The notes: generated by a model not told the origin, from the letters alone. DNA of 64,000 nucleotides from Gluconobacter sphaericus NBRC 12467 (GCF_006539125.1 NZ_BJMK01000008.1:61705-125704), one strand, 5' to 3'. Positions 18,076-28,199 are shown, numbered from the stretch's first letter. Made by a program: numbers and translations.

Positions 18076-19076
18076 GATCCTTTTCCTTCCTGATAAGCGC
18101 TCATTCCGCCAGCCAGTCGGATCGCCGACAGAAGACTGGACACATCCGCCCGGCAGGTATCCGTCACAGGACCTGCGATATCAAAAGCCGTCCCATGGTC
18201 AGGCGAGGTGCGGATAATCGGCAGCCCGAGCGTCACGTTCACGCCTTCTTCCATATCAAGCGTCTTCAGTGGAATGAGCGCCTGATCATGATACATGCAG
18301 ATCGCTACATCGTAATGCGGCCGGGCCTTGGCGCTGAACATCGTGTCCGGCGGCATCGGCCCATGACAGTCGATCCCCTGTGTCCGGAGCCTGTCGATTG
18401 CGGGCTGAATGATTGTAATTTCTTCATTGCCCATCATGCCGTGCTCACCAGCATGAGGATTCAGCCCCGCGATTGCCAGGCGCGGAGACACAATCCCGAA
18501 ATCACGTTGGAGCGCCGCATTGGCGATCTCCGCCACCTGTACGATGCGTTCGGTTGTCAGGGTCTCCATAGCCCTGCGGAGCGAGACATGAACCGTCACC
18601 GGGACAACCCTGAGCTGGGGCGAGACCAGCATCATGATCTCTTCTCCGAGCATATCACATAGAGCCGCCAGAAATTCCGTATGACCCGGATAGGGGAAAC
18701 CGGCCGCAGCCAGAACATGCTTGGCAATCGGGTTCGTCACGACCCCGCCGGCACGCCCTGCAAGAGCATACTCAACGGCCTTACGGATACTGTTGATTGT
18801 CGCTGCGGCATTCCGGGAATCAGGGTGACCCGGAATGACCTCTACTTCGCATGGAACCGGCAGAACAGGCATGCTGTCAGGAAAAACACTCGTCGCCTCT
18901 TCCGGCGTTGTGATGCAGGTCACGGGCACAGCGTGCTCAACCAGACGTGGATCACCGAGCCAGAAGAAGGTCCCTTCCTTTGAAGGTCGCAGCTTGCGCC
19001 AGGCTTCTGCTGCAAGCTGTGGGCCGATCCCCGCCGGATCTCCAAGCGTCACTGCAAGCGGCAGCGGGTGTTTCAT
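18072..19076 (-). CDS. pdxA: 4-hydroxythreonine-4-phosphate dehydrogenase
   Basis: 334 aa from the ATG at 19076, which directly follows the upstream peptidase stop. [10 protein letters not shown] opens the protein. PGHTEFLA and [11 protein letters not shown] carry the metal-binding histidines. Supplies the aminoketone used by PdxJ in B6 synthesis. A longer frame to 19118 would run into the peptidase gene and is rejected. Confidence 0.95.
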   Translation of the reverse strand: MKHPLPLAVTLGDPAGIGPQLAAEAWRKLRPSKEGTFFWLGDPRLVEHAVPVTCITTPEEATSVFPDSMPVLPVPCEVEVIPGHPDSRNAAATINSIRKAVEYALAGRAGGVVTNPIAKHVLAAAGFPYPGHTEFLAALCDMLGEEIMMLVSPQLRVVPVTVHVSLRRAMETLTTERIVQVAEIANAALQRDFGIVSPRLAIAGLNPHAGEHGMMGNEEITIIQPAIDRLRTQGIDCHGPMPPDTMFSAKARPHYDVAICMYHDQALIPLKTLDMEEGVNVTLGLPIIRTSPDHGTAFDIAGPVTDTCRADVSSLLSAIRLAGGMSAYQEGKGS

Positions 19077-19078
19077 CG

Positions 19079-20503
19079 TCAGCGGGCGTCTGCCAGCGCC
19101 GCCAGGACGCGCACCCATGAACGGATACCCTTGTGGAAGGAATCCAGCCCGTACTGTTCGTTCGGGGAATGGATCCGGTCGTCATTCTGGGCAAATCCAA
19201 TCATGAGAGCATCCAGCCCCAGCGCATCGCGGACTTCGCCGGCCACAGGGATGGAGCCGCCCGAACCGACAGTCGCGGCAGGCACGCCCCATTCATCACT
19301 CAGGGCCTTCAGGGCGGGTGCCAGAAAACGGCTGTCACGGGAAACTTCGAAGCCTGGAGAACCGCCATGGGCAGTGAATGTGACGTGGGCGTCGGAAGGC
19401 AGGGCTGCGCGGATATGGGCACGGAAGGCCTCGCGGATGCGATCAGGGTCCTGACCGGGAACCAGTCGGAACGAGACCTTCGCCATGGCTTTGGCGGGAA
19501 GAACAGTTTTAAACCCCTCGCCCTCATAACCACCGGAAATGCCGTTGATTTCACAGCTCGGACGGCACCACGTCTGTTCGATCGCGCTATAGGCCTTCTC
19601 TCCCGCTGCGACCGACAGCCCAGCCTCCTCCAACAGTGAGTGGTCATCAGGGAAAAGCCCGCTCCACTGCGACCGTGTGGCCGGAGACGGATCCTGGATG
19701 CCGTCATAGAAACCCGGCAGCGTGACACCACCCTCGGCATTCCGAAGTGTCGCCAGAGCCTGACAGAGAACGGCAATCGGATTGGCGGCAGCATTGCCGT
19801 ACAGACCGGAATGCAGATCATGGCTGGCGCACTGGATGACTACTTCTTCGGCCATCATGCCGCGCAGGGAGGTCGTGATTCCCGGTGTTCTGCGATCCGC
19901 CATGCCGGTATCACAGACGAGCGCCACATCTGCTTTGAGTTCCGCAGCATTTTCCTTGAGGAACGGGAGCAGGTTTGCCCCTCCACATTCCTCTTCGCCT
20001 TCCAGCAGAACACTCACTTTGACTGGAAGCGACCCCGTAACTTCTTTCCAGGCGCGGCAGGCTTCAAGGAAGGTCATTACCTGCCCCTTGTCGTCGCTCG
20101 CTCCGCGGGCAACGATGACCTTACGTCCTGAAGCGTCCTCGATCAGCCGTGGATCGAAGGGCGGTGCATTCCAGAGGGCTTCCGGATCTGTCGGCTGCAC
20201 ATCGTAATGACCATAGAACAGGACATGGGGTCGACCATCGCTGCTGCCGCCAGCCTGATCATGACCCACGACCATCGGGTGCCCTGGAGCCGCCCAGTGA
20301 ACGTCGCGGATTTCTGCTTTCATCCCCAGCTGTTCAAGCTCCTTCCGCATCCAATCCGCAGCTTTCCGGCAATCGGCGGCGTGTGTGGGCTGCGTGGAAA
20401 TACTCGGAATGCGGAGAATCTCGAACAGGCGTGAGACCGAAGTGTCCAGATGGGTGTCGACGGTCTGGAGAACGGTATCAAGTGTCTCGGAATTGGCAGT
20501 CAT
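19079..20503 (-). CDS. M20 family metallopeptidase (dipeptidase-like)
   Basis: About 474 aa. [11 protein letters not shown] carries the first zinc His-Asp; [11 protein letters not shown] and [10 protein letters not shown] the bridging Asp and catalytic Glu-Glu. A dimerisation-type insert and a late metal His follow. Start is uncertain: the frame opens with GTG at 20533 but that overlaps the terminator of the upstream gene, so ATG 20515 or 20503 is preferred. Cytoplasmic peptide or acyl-amino-acid hydrolase; substrate not deducible. Confidence 0.88.
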   Translation of the reverse strand: MTANSETLDTVLQTVDTHLDTSVSRLFEILRIPSISTQPTHAADCRKAADWMRKELEQLGMKAEIRDVHWAAPGHPMVVGHDQAGGSSDGRPHVLFYGHYDVQPTDPEALWNAPPFDPRLIEDASGRKVIVARGASDDKGQVMTFLEACRAWKEVTGSLPVKVSVLLEGEEECGGANLLPFLKENAAELKADVALVCDTGMADRRTPGITTSLRGMMAEEVVIQCASHDLHSGLYGNAAANPIAVLCQALATLRNAEGGVTLPGFYDGIQDPSPATRSQWSGLFPDDHSLLEEAGLSVAAGEKAYSAIEQTWCRPSCEINGISGGYEGEGFKTVLPAKAMAKVSFRLVPGQDPDRIREAFRAHIRAALPSDAHVTFTAHGGSPGFEVSRDSRFLAPALKALSDEWGVPAATVGSGGSIPVAGEVRDALGLDALMIGFAQNDDRIHSPNEQYGLDSFHKGIRSWVRVLAALADAR

Positions 20504-20533
20504 CTTGTGTTCCATGTTCGGGGTGTCAGTCAC

Positions 20534-20559
20534 CCAAAATCAGACCGGAGAGCCGGTCT
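20534..20559 (-). terminator. Intrinsic terminator of the glycosyltransferase gene
   Basis: AGACCGG (20542-20548) pairs with CCGGTCT (20553-20559) around an AGAG loop. On the minus strand it is followed by GATTTTGGG. It lies 2 nt after the glycosyltransferase stop. Confidence 0.8.
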
Positions 20560-20560
20560 T

Positions 20561-23500
20561 TTAATCGCTGTTGGTTGTAAGTCGGCGCGGCTGGAGACGG
20601 ATCGGCGCGGGGGCGAAATCGGGAGCGGTCTCGGACAGTCTGTGCGCACGAGGCGTTATGGTCGAGGGCGCAAGAGGCGTGGTGCCTGCCGCAATGGAAA
20701 GGATCTTGCGAAGGTCCTCATGAAAATTCGAACGGGATGCCTCCTCTTCCATTCGGGCTTGCGCCCCATGGCTTATCGTATTCCATAGATCCATGTCCGT
20801 ATACAGCCTGATCACGGCCTGGGCGAACTGCTCCGGATTGCAGAAGCCTCCAGACAGGCAGTCTTTTTCGTTCTCCCATGCTAGTGTCTTGCAAATTGTT
20901 TCGGAAAGGACTGCAGGCAGCCCTGCCGCAGCTGCATCCAGAACTTCCCGCGGGATGGCTGGCAAAACGCGCGTGGGCTCCACGAGAATGCGGCGTGACC
21001 TGTAGAGAGCGGTAAGATCGGCTTCCTCCTGGAAGGCTTCCAGTCGCCGATATCGCGCGAACGCGGAGAGATCGACCCCGGCGGCTTTATGGCCCGCAAG
21101 GAGAACGGTTGCGTCCGGTGGTAGACCGCGATCCAGCTGTGAAAGGACCTCATGGACGAACCAGTGCAGACCGTCATGAACTGCATCACCGCTGGCAAAG
21201 ACTGGAAGAACAAGCAGGATGCCCGAGCGTTCGCCAAAGCCGGGCGAGAGTGTCGTTGGCACAGGCGGTGCACCAAGGACCTGTACATTGCTAAGGCCAA
21301 GGACCTCCAGATCGGCCTTTTCGGCTTCCGTCCCGGCAACCACTGCCTGTGTCATCCAGACCTGATCAATATCCTGCTCCAAATCATCAAAAAGCAGCTC
21401 CCGGTCATCGATCGCTCCGACAAGCCGGCGATTATGGGTCTCACGGGCATGGCTTGCGTGAATATCTGCGACCATTCCCAGTCTGGGCAGCGATTGCGGG
21501 TGCTGCTGCAGGATCGGCGCGGCTCGCTGGAGTGTTTTCATGCCGCCGATCCAGATGTAATCAAAGCATCCCAGCCGCTCGCGCAGGAAATTGGCAAGCT
21601 CGGAGAGGTCACAATCGTCCATCAGTTCGATGTTTGCCGGAAAATCCAGTGCCGTTGAGACACAGTCATGAAGGCTGCCATCAAGTGGAAAGACAGTCAC
21701 CTGATATCCCAGCTGGCTTAGTCCCATCATCATGTCGCGGTGGCGTAAAAAGGGTGTTCCCAGAATGACATGAGGCAGTCGTTCACATAGGAACAGGATG
21801 GCTGGCGCTCCAGATGCAGAGCGGGCCCGCATGAGGCTGGTTCCCGGCAAGGGCTGTCTCGAGAGTAGTCCTGCGAAGCGGCGTTTCAGCCAGGTCTCAT
21901 TGCGCGCGCGCAGCTCTGGCACGATTTCCTGCTCAGAAGCCGAGCGGTCGAGCACATCCGGATCATACAGGATCTTTCCCCCGGCCTGTCGCAGGGACAG
22001 GCAGATGGCCAGCATTTCGGCTTCTGGGCCGATGTAGCCGGAATTGAGCCGGTTGTGATCATGGAGCGGAAGGCGGCGACAGAACAGCAGGCCACCGGTG
22101 AAGGCGTCTACCCATCTCCGGAAGGCGATTTCAGGTTCGTTCGCCCGCAATCCCTGCCCAAAGGGTGTAAAGGCTGCAGTACGCCAGACGATGCTGCCGG
22201 CTTCACGGACCCGTCCATCAAGTGCCAGCGACTGCCCGCCTACCGCGTAGACTTCAGGGTCTGCGAAGGCTTCAAGAGCAGTATTCAGGCTTCCGGGGAA
22301 AGGCTGAACGCCAGCGGCCAGCATGAGGATGACCTCCGCCCTTGCAAGCTCAAGCCCTAGCGCGACCTGTTCGGTATGCGTGGTTCGGTAAGGAGGACGG
22401 ACGATGTGAATTCCACGAACAAATCTCTCGATCTGGGCCGTCTCATCCGTGGAGCCTGCATCCACCAGAATGATTTGAAGATTGCGTTCACTGTTCGCAT
22501 GAAGTGCGGCAAGCGTTGCGAGGGCTTCAAGAAACTGGTTCGAAACAGGCAGGATGACCGTTATGTCCGGCATGGTGACCGGGCGGAAATCCAGAGGGCC
22601 GCGGATCAACGAGGGAATGAGGGTCTGCGCCCGTTGAAGATCCAGAAGCTGACACTGCTCTGCTGGGATGTCGGGAACGGCCTCATTTATCAGGTTGCCC
22701 TGGGACTGGACCCAGAGCGTGAAAATATCGGGGATATCCGGTCTGCGCAGTTGTCGCTGTGTTCCGCTTTGGCTCAGGAAGGCGGCTAGATCGACCCCCG
22801 CCTGGGGCTGTCGTTTTTCGGCTATGCCGAAACGTATGAAATGCTCATAGCCGTTCCGAAAGCCCCCATTGGTCACGATATTGCCGACATCGGGATATTG
22901 CGCAGCATAAAAGGCTTCGCTGAACCACGGATTGGGATCGTATGCTGTCGGATTGCCATTGGTCAGGTAATGATGAAGCGGACTTTGGAACTTGCCGTTC
23001 TCCAGTGCCTCTACAACATCCGGATAGCGCTCAAGATACCATTGCGGATCGAAATACCAGGAGCTGCGCCGTCGACCGGCCACCGAAAATCTGATGAACT
23101 GGGCGAAATCACCAATCGCGAAATCATAATGCTGCCGTTCCGCCATGCTGGCAGCACGAAAGACTTCGGGATCGAAAAATACATGCGATTTGCGATGTTC
23201 CTGATCACCGACTGCAAGATAATGGTCGTATCCGTTGCAGAAGCCCTGTGAGGCCAGCACGTGGGGGCTCAGGTCGGGATTGCAGCTGAAATAGTTTTCT
23301 TCGGAAAAAAGCCAGTGCGGTGAGCGGCTTCGAAAGCCACTTTCACAGTAATGAAGGAAACCACTGTCGAAAATCCCCAGACTGATGCCTTCGCGGACAT
23401 CCGGGTTCTGGCGCAGATACCATTCTTCATCAAAAAAACGGTTGGGAGAGAGTCCTGCCCTGGCGCCTTTGCGTTTCCAGTGCCGCTCCAGCCCTTCGTC

Positions 23501-23653
23501 ACTCAGATCAAGCTCGCCAGCCTCTCCGCTGTCCTTGGCTTCCTCCCGCAGGCGCAGCCCATAACGTGTGCGGTACCATTCAGCGTCAAACGCAGCCCAC
23601 AGAGGTGGCCGGTCGCCCGCGAAAGCCGGAGATACAAGGATATGATCTTTCAT
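20561..23653 (-). CDS. Large modular glycosyltransferase (GT2 plus GT1-like domains)
   Basis: 1030 aa from the ATG at 23653 (AGAGGA about 10 nt upstream); a TTG-started longer frame lacks a ribosome site. Residues to about 300 hold at least four copies of a WY-x-x-xPDV...HY..G module (for example FDEEWYLRQNPDV, YFDPQWYLERYPDV, FYAAQYPDV). This is a repeat found in bacterial surface-polysaccharide glycosyltransferases. A GT-A domain follows (ITVILPVSN, IILVDAGSTDETAQ) and then a GT-B-like C-terminal domain (ILFLCERLP onward). Likely builds a surface glycan; the sugar is unknown. Confidence 0.85.
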   Translation of the reverse strand: MKDHILVSPAFAGDRPPLWAAFDAEWYRTRYGLRLREEAKDSGEAGELDLSDEGLERHWKRKGARAGLSPNRFFDEEWYLRQNPDVREGISLGIFDSGFLHYCESGFRSRSPHWLFSEENYFSCNPDLSPHVLASQGFCNGYDHYLAVGDQEHRKSHVFFDPEVFRAASMAERQHYDFAIGDFAQFIRFSVAGRRRSSWYFDPQWYLERYPDVVEALENGKFQSPLHHYLTNGNPTAYDPNPWFSEAFYAAQYPDVGNIVTNGGFRNGYEHFIRFGIAEKRQPQAGVDLAAFLSQSGTQRQLRRPDIPDIFTLWVQSQGNLINEAVPDIPAEQCQLLDLQRAQTLIPSLIRGPLDFRPVTMPDITVILPVSNQFLEALATLAALHANSERNLQIILVDAGSTDETAQIERFVRGIHIVRPPYRTTHTEQVALGLELARAEVILMLAAGVQPFPGSLNTALEAFADPEVYAVGGQSLALDGRVREAGSIVWRTAAFTPFGQGLRANEPEIAFRRWVDAFTGGLLFCRRLPLHDHNRLNSGYIGPEAEMLAICLSLRQAGGKILYDPDVLDRSASEQEIVPELRARNETWLKRRFAGLLSRQPLPGTSLMRARSASGAPAILFLCERLPHVILGTPFLRHRDMMMGLSQLGYQVTVFPLDGSLHDCVSTALDFPANIELMDDCDLSELANFLRERLGCFDYIWIGGMKTLQRAAPILQQHPQSLPRLGMVADIHASHARETHNRRLVGAIDDRELLFDDLEQDIDQVWMTQAVVAGTEAEKADLEVLGLSNVQVLGAPPVPTTLSPGFGERSGILLVLPVFASGDAVHDGLHWFVHEVLSQLDRGLPPDATVLLAGHKAAGVDLSAFARYRRLEAFQEEADLTALYRSRRILVEPTRVLPAIPREVLDAAAAGLPAVLSETICKTLAWENEKDCLSGGFCNPEQFAQAVIRLYTDMDLWNTISHGAQARMEEEASRSNFHEDLRKILSIAAGTTPLAPSTITPRAHRLSETAPDFAPAPIRLQPRRLTTNSD

Positions 23654-23707
23654 TGACGCTTGATCCTCTGGGAGAGCACACGGAACGGTAAAGCTATCGT
23701 GCAAAGT

Positions 23708-24229
23708 TTAACGCTGCTGTGTGCGTCGGCTTTGCCAGAGTTCATGGAAGTCAATGGGCTGGATGTTAGGAGACGGGAATCCAGCTTCACGAACCGTGTT
23801 TAGCATGACACTGCGTGCGGCCGGGAACAGGAAGCGCGGTGCCTCAACCAGCAACAGGGGCTCGATTGCGTCCTGCGGGATACGTCCCGTCAGACCGAAC
23901 AGGCCTGCATACGCCACGCTGAGTTCATACAGCACTTTCGGATTGGGAGCGTCCTGTGTGGGGGCGCGCTCAAAACCCTGGGCACGGATGACCAGACTGA
24001 CCTCGAATGTCGGCTGATCCCCAAGCTGGCGTCCTGTCACATCGACCATCATGCCGATATGAGGCTGCGACGGTAGCTCCCTGTACACGTCCGGGGTATT
24101 CTGTACGTCAATCGACAGCGTCCGAAGGTACTGTGAACCGATGATGAGGGATGAGGAAGATGGCAGGGAATCCGAGACATCCAAGCCGGCAGAAGTTCCT
24201 GTCACGGTGTCGGCGTATGTTTGACTCAT
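23708..24229 (-). CDS. secB: Protein-export chaperone SecB
   Basis: 173 aa. [24 protein letters not shown] and the acidic [13 protein letters not shown] stretch match Sec[13 protein letters not shown] and the end of the conserved core follow. Tetrameric cytosolic chaperone that hands preproteins to SecA. Slightly longer than the E. coli protein, with a short N-terminal extension common in alphaproteobacteria. Confidence 0.95.
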   Translation of the reverse strand: MSQTYADTVTGTSAGLDVSDSLPSSSSLIIGSQYLRTLSIDVQNTPDVYRELPSQPHIGMMVDVTGRQLGDQPTFEVSLVIRAQGFERAPTQDAPNPKVLYELSVAYAGLFGLTGRIPQDAIEPLLLVEAPRFLFPAARSVMLNTVREAGFPSPNIQPIDFHELWQSRRTQQR

Positions 24230-24688
24230 AATGTTTGCATCCTCATGCGGTCATCATCATTCCCTACATTTCATATTGCACTGAAAAGCAAGGAAATGTG
24301 GCACCCCATACTTTGTCATGATGTTTGCGTTTTGACCAGCGGGGCGAAGTCTGGTGATCTTTCATTTTGAAGCTCCAGACGCTCGTAATCGGGGGCCAGT
24401 TCCTTGGAGGGTATGGAGTGTTTTTCTTTATCGGCCCGACAAGCCTCATCATTCCGGTTCAGTCTATCAAAACAGTCCAGAAGATATCATGTTTCAGAGG
24501 CGCTCACCAGAACAGGAAGATTTCAGACACCTCAGTCTCTTTTGGTGATATCTTGGGGATGATATCGCCATCTGGCATGATGTCAGCACTGGCGTATGAT
24601 ACCGTCTGCACCGGGCATCATGACTGCTGACAGGTATCAATCTTCTTGCCCGCACATCTTGTTGTGTTGCAGGTAGCACGATAGGACC
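24230..24688. other. 459-nt region without a convincing gene
   Basis: Lies between divergent secB and lapA and must hold both promoters. Short open frames occur on both strands but none has a ribosome site with a protein-like composition. The stretch is richer in A+T than its surroundings. I see no hairpin terminator or RNA gene here. Confidence 0.5.
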
Positions 24689-25030
24689 ATGTTCATGCTC
24701 AGATTGCTCATTCTCGTTATTCTTCTTGCGGTCCTGATCGTTTTTGCCCTGAGCAATACGGATCTGGAGCCCATCTGGCTGGTGTCCTTCGGTTGGCACC
24801 TGTCCATTGGCACCCTTGTCCTAGGTGTCGGCGTGCTTGCTCTGCTGTTTGGTTTCCTGATTGGTCTGATCGGTGACATGCAGCAGCGTTCGCGCGCACG
24901 TCGCGCCGAGCAGCATGTCCGGACCCTCGAAAGTCAACTGGTCGAACTCCACCAGCGTCTCGATCGTCTTCAGAACCCAGCAGGTTCCCCTCTTCCAGGC
25001 ACCACGCCCGCCCAGTCTGAAAAGGTCTGA
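24689..25030 (+). CDS. lapA: LapA (DUF1049) inner-membrane protein
   Basis: 113 aa. Two hydrophobic helices (about 4-25 and 40-65) with the NTDLEPIWLVSFGW link typical of DUF1049, then a C-terminal coiled coil (EQHVRTLESQLVELHQRLDRL). LapA-type proteins help control lipopolysaccharide assembly. The ATG two codons on is an equally good start. Ends 8 nt before pyrF, probably co-transcribed. Confidence 0.82.
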   Translation: MFMLRLLILVILLAVLIVFALSNTDLEPIWLVSFGWHLSIGTLVLGVGVLALLFGFLIGLIGDMQQRSRARRAEQHVRTLESQLVELHQRLDRLQNPAGSPLPGTTPAQSEKV

Positions 25031-25038
25031 TCTCCACC

Positions 25039-25749
25039 ATGTCCAGGCGCACACGACTGATCGCAGCCTTCGATACCGCATCTCGTTCCACGGCCCAGCA
25101 CTGGGCCGACAGCCTGAAAAAAGACGTCGACGCCATCAAGCTCGGTCTCGAATTCACTTATGCTTGCGGACTGGATGCGGTAAAAACCGTATCGGCCGGG
25201 CACGAACTGTTTTTGGACCTGAAACTGCACGATATTCCTCATACCGTCGCATCAGGCCTGTCTGCCCTCGCCCCGATCAGACCCGCCCTGACGACCATCC
25301 ATGCCAGCGGCGGTTCCGAAATGATTGCCCGGTCCCGGGAAGCTCTTGAAAGGGTTTTCCCCGCAGGTACACGGCGCCCGAAACTGCTTGCCGTCACGGT
25401 GCTGACGAGCATGAACGCTGAGGGCCTGCTGGATATCGGTGTCAACGCCACGCCCCAAGAGCAGGTACTTAGACTTGGAAAGCTGGCCGTCAGCGCTGGC
25501 GCGGACGGTCTGGTCTGCTCAGCGCACGAGATTGCGCCTCTGCGCGATGCCTTGGGAGACGATCCCGTTCTGGTCGTGCCGGGCATCCGTCCTGCTGGGA
25601 GCGCTTCCGACGACCAGAAGCGCATCATGACGCCCGCACAAGCTGCCCAAGCCGGCGCCGACTGGATCGTCGTGGGACGGCCCATCACGAAAGCCTCAGA
25701 TCCGGTTCTGGCCGCCAGAGCTATCATGGAGGAACTAGCCAGCGCATGA
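25039..25749 (+). CDS. pyrF: Orotidine 5'-phosphate decarboxylase
   Basis: 236 aa TIM barrel. LFLDLKLHDIPHTV carries the catalytic Asp-Lys-Asp network; LAVTVLTSM and VVPGIRPAG (phosphate loop) follow, then DWIVVGRPIT. Makes UMP from OMP in pyrimidine synthesis. Overlaps trpF by 4 nt. Confidence 0.96.
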   Translation: MSRRTRLIAAFDTASRSTAQHWADSLKKDVDAIKLGLEFTYACGLDAVKTVSAGHELFLDLKLHDIPHTVASGLSALAPIRPALTTIHASGGSEMIARSREALERVFPAGTRRPKLLAVTVLTSMNAEGLLDIGVNATPQEQVLRLGKLAVSAGADGLVCSAHEIAPLRDALGDDPVLVVPGIRPAGSASDDQKRIMTPAQAAQAGADWIVVGRPITKASDPVLAARAIMEELASA

Positions 25750-26402
25750 TCGGCGTCAAGATCTGCGGAATTCGTGACACCCAGACAATGGTGCTTTGTG
25801 CGCGTCTGAAGGTTGACTGGGTCGGGTTCGTATTCTGCGATGCTTCGCCACGGTTTGTAACCGCTGATGACGCTCTTCGCCTGCATGAGAGCGCACCATC
25901 CGGTCAGGAAGGTGGGCCTCTGCGGGTCGGTCTGTTTGTGAAATCCGATGACGACTTTATCGGACAGGTTCTGCGGACTATTCCACTGGATATTCTCCAG
26001 ATCTATGACACCCCGGAACGGGCAATAGAAATCCAATCCCGCTTCGGCCGCCCCGTCTGGCAGGCTTGCGGCATTGCCAAATATTCGGACCTGCCGACAG
26101 ACCCAAGCATGGCAGGGTATGTCATCGAAGCCCCCAAGCAGGAACAGGATCATCGTCCAGGTGGTCTGGGGCGGATTTTTGACTGGTCCCTAACCCAGAA
26201 ATGGATACCCCCCTCATCCTGGATTCTCGCAGGTGGCCTGAATCCCGGCAATGTCCAACGTGCAATCCTAGAAAGCCAAGCGCCAGCAGTTGACGTTTCT
26301 TCGGGGGTAGAAGCTGCTCCTGGCTGTAAATCCGCTGAACTTATTGAAAAATTTGTCCAGAACAGCCGAAAGGCACTTGATCTCAAGCCGAAGCTCTCGT
26401 AA
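25746..26402 (+). CDS. trpF: Phosphoribosylanthranilate isomerase
   Basis: 218 aa. KICGIRDTQTM at the N-terminus contains the catalytic cysteine, WVGFVFCDASPRFV follows, and ILAGGLNPGNV with VDVSSGVEAAPGCK near the end are the phosphate-binding and terminal motifs. Isomerises phosphoribosylanthranilate in tryptophan synthesis. Translationally coupled to pyrF (ATGA overlap). Last chromosomal gene before the tRNA and prophage. Confidence 0.95.
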   Translation: MIGVKICGIRDTQTMVLCARLKVDWVGFVFCDASPRFVTADDALRLHESAPSGQEGGPLRVGLFVKSDDDFIGQVLRTIPLDILQIYDTPERAIEIQSRFGRPVWQACGIAKYSDLPTDPSMAGYVIEAPKQEQDHRPGGLGRIFDWSLTQKWIPPSSWILAGGLNPGNVQRAILESQAPAVDVSSGVEAAPGCKSAELIEKFVQNSRKALDLKPKLS

Positions 26403-26421
26403 ACACCGCCTCGCTCGACAG

Positions 26422-26511
26422 GAGAGATGGCCGAGCGGCTTAAGGCGCACGCTTGGAAAGCGTGTGTACGTTAATAGCGTACCGTGGGTTCGAATCCCAC
26501 TCTCTCCGCCA
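26422..26511 (+). tRNA. tRNA-Ser (GGA anticodon), prophage insertion site
   Basis: 90 nt including an encoded CCA. The acceptor stem GGAGAGA/TCTCTCC, D-arm GCCGAGCGGC, anticodon loop CTTGGAAAG, a long class II variable arm (TGTACGTTAATAGCGTAC) and a TTCGAAT T-loop are all visible. The gene is intact and a tyrosine integrase follows 160 nt downstream, as when a phage integrates into a tRNA 3' end and restores it. Confidence 0.96.
26480..26511 (+). other. Probable attL core (tRNA 3' end)
   Basis: Inferred only from position: the T-arm and acceptor 3' half of the tRNA next to the integrase. The matching attR copy must lie beyond the right edge of the window, so the core limits cannot be set. 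Confidence 0.5.
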
Positions 26512-26527
26512 GATCCCCTTCTCAATC

Positions 26528-26620
26528 AGTCTCATGTTGTCTCAAAGCCTTGGTATATCCAGCGTTTTGCGCCATTCTCTTGTCTCATTCGTTCTCGTTT
26601 TGTCTCATCCTGTCTCGTTC
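26528..26620. repeat. TGTCTCA direct-repeat array upstream of int
   Basis: GTCTCA at 26529 and 26539, then GTCTCA at 26582, a degenerate GTTCTCG at 26591, GTCTCA at 26602 and GTCTCG at 26612. Within each group the spacing is about 10 bp, one DNA turn. Located between tRNA and integrase, where arm-type binding sites for integrase or excisionase are expected. Confidence 0.6.
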
Positions 26621-26671
26621 TGGACCGGGTAGACGGCGGGTATAATCTGGGAAGTGACCGGGTAGAGCCAA

Positions 26672-27904
26672 ATGCTGACAGACTCGCAGGTCCGTGCGGC
26701 CAAGCCAAAGGACAAAGCTTTCAAGCTCACGGATGGTGGGGGCCTGTATCTTCAAGTCACACCATCAGGCGGCAAGCACTGGCGTTGGCGCTATGAGATT
26801 GAGGGCAAGGAAAAGACCTACACGATCGGATCATACCCGGACGTTCGCCTTCCTGATGCCCGGTCGGAGCGTGATGAGGCGCGAAAGATCTTGCAGGCCG
26901 GTAGGGACCCGGCAAGGGAGAAGAAGCTGCTCAAGACGATCGGCAAGATCGATCCTGCCCAGACCTTTATTGCGACTGCCCGGGACTGGTTCGCTCAAAG
27001 GAAAGATCTCTGGACGGAGCGGCATGCTGCGGATGTGTGGCGCAGCCTGGAGCGCGATGTTCTGCCTTCCGTGGGGCACATGCCGGTCAATGACCTCACC
27101 CCTCCGATCGTCCTTGCTGTCCTGCGAGAGATTGAAACGCGCGGCGCGGTAGAATCTGCCCACCGCACCCGGCAGCGCATGTCAGACATTTTCGTCCATG
27201 CCATTGCCTGCGGCTATGGAACGGCAGATCCGGCCGCCATCGTCGCCCCTGCCCTGCGGCCCGTGGTTCGTGGCCGCCAACCAGCTATCACGGATCTGGA
27301 TGAGGCCCGCGCCATGATCCGCAAGACCGAAGGCGAAGATGCGCACCCGGTCACGCTCCTCGCGCTGCGGCTGTTGTACCTGACTGCGGTCAGGCCGGGC
27401 GAACTGCGCTATGCCATGTGGGACGAGTTCGAGGACCTGGACGGCCCCGAGCCGCTATGGCGTATCCCGGCAGTTCGAATGAAGAAGAAACGTGAGCACT
27501 TGGTACCGCTCTCGCATCAGGCTGTTGAACTGCTCGAAGCATTGCGCCCCCTGTCCGGACGCTGGCCGCATCTGTTCCCGAACGCGCGCCGGCCAAAGCA
27601 GGTCATGAGCGAGAATGCGATCGGGTATCTCCTGAACCGGGCTGGTTACCATCAGCGGCACGTCCCGCATGGTTTTCGGGCGACCTTCTCAAGTTCGATG
27701 AATGAACGGTTCCCGGAAGATCGGCAGGCCATCGATTTGATGCTCGCCCATGTCATGAAAGATAAAGTGGAAGGCGCCTACAACCGCGCCCTGTTCCTTG
27801 CCCGCCGTCGGGAACTGGCGCAGATCTGGGCCGACCTGATCTTGGAGAAGCAGGCCAGCCTCAAAGATTTGGTGAGCACGAGCCGCAAAGCCCGTTCCCT
27901 ATAG
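26672..27904 (+). CDS. int: Prophage tyrosine integrase
   Basis: 410 aa P4-type integrase. N-terminal DUF4102 arm-binding domain (LTDGGGLYLQVTPSGGKHWRWRY), then a core-binding domain and a catalytic domain. The catalytic residues are the Arg in TAVRPGELRY, HxxR in HVPHGFR and the Tyr in EGAYNRA. Directs recombination at the tRNA-Ser. Overlaps the 3' end of the convergent alpA-like gene by 6 nt. Confidence 0.96.
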   Translation: MLTDSQVRAAKPKDKAFKLTDGGGLYLQVTPSGGKHWRWRYEIEGKEKTYTIGSYPDVRLPDARSERDEARKILQAGRDPAREKKLLKTIGKIDPAQTFIATARDWFAQRKDLWTERHAADVWRSLERDVLPSVGHMPVNDLTPPIVLAVLREIETRGAVESAHRTRQRMSDIFVHAIACGYGTADPAAIVAPALRPVVRGRQPAITDLDEARAMIRKTEGEDAHPVTLLALRLLYLTAVRPGELRYAMWDEFEDLDGPEPLWRIPAVRMKKKREHLVPLSHQAVELLEALRPLSGRWPHLFPNARRPKQVMSENAIGYLLNRAGYHQRHVPHGFRATFSSSMNERFPEDRQAIDLMLAHVMKDKVEGAYNRALFLARRRELAQIWADLILEKQASLKDLVSTSRKARSL

Positions 27905-28111
27905 GGCGGGCTCGCTCTGTTCCTTCCATGCATCCGTTCCGATGCGGATCAGCTCCTCAATATCACGCTGATCCCACCGGACCGAACCGGACGACAGACG
28001 GCGCGGCTTCGGAAACTGACCTGCGCTCATGTGCCGGTAGATGGTTGCCCTGCTCCATCCAAGGCGCGACTGTACTTCCTTTACGGTCAGAAGCTGTGAC
28101 ATCTCATTCAT
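27899..28111 (-). CDS. alpA: AlpA-family excisionase/regulator
   Basis: 70 aa MerR-like winged helix. LTVKEVQSRLGWSRATIYRHMSAGQFPKPRRL followed by VRWDQRDIEELI is the AlpA pattern. Likely controls int or acts in excision. Last gene of the leftward early operon. Confidence 0.88.
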   Translation of the reverse strand: MNEMSQLLTVKEVQSRLGWSRATIYRHMSAGQFPKPRRLSSGSVRWDQRDIEELIRIGTDAWKEQSEPAL

Positions 28112-28199
28112 ACCTACCCCTCCCCGGCCTATCGCCGGACATAATCAGCAGGGACACGAGGGCCAGCGCCTCGCAAAATTTCGGGAGCAGGTCAGTCAC
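28104..28199 (-). CDS. Tiny phage ORF in the early-left chain
   Basis: 31 codons from GTG; contains a short hydrophobic run (EALALVSLLIM). Its start overlaps the previous small gene and its end overlaps the alpA start. Supported only by the unbroken chain of overlapping starts and stops. Confidence 0.3.
   Translation of the reverse strand: MTDLLPKFCEALALVSLLIMSGDRPGRGRYE

Noticed and set aside
24367..24630. 87-codon frame with hydrophobic start between secB and lapA
   Set aside because: No ribosome site, no family resemblance, overlaps frames on the other strand; more likely promoter DNA.
26528..26620. CRISPR array
   Set aside because: Units are about 10 bp apart with no spacer-length gaps; the position in an att arm explains them better. 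No CRISPR array seen anywhere in the window.
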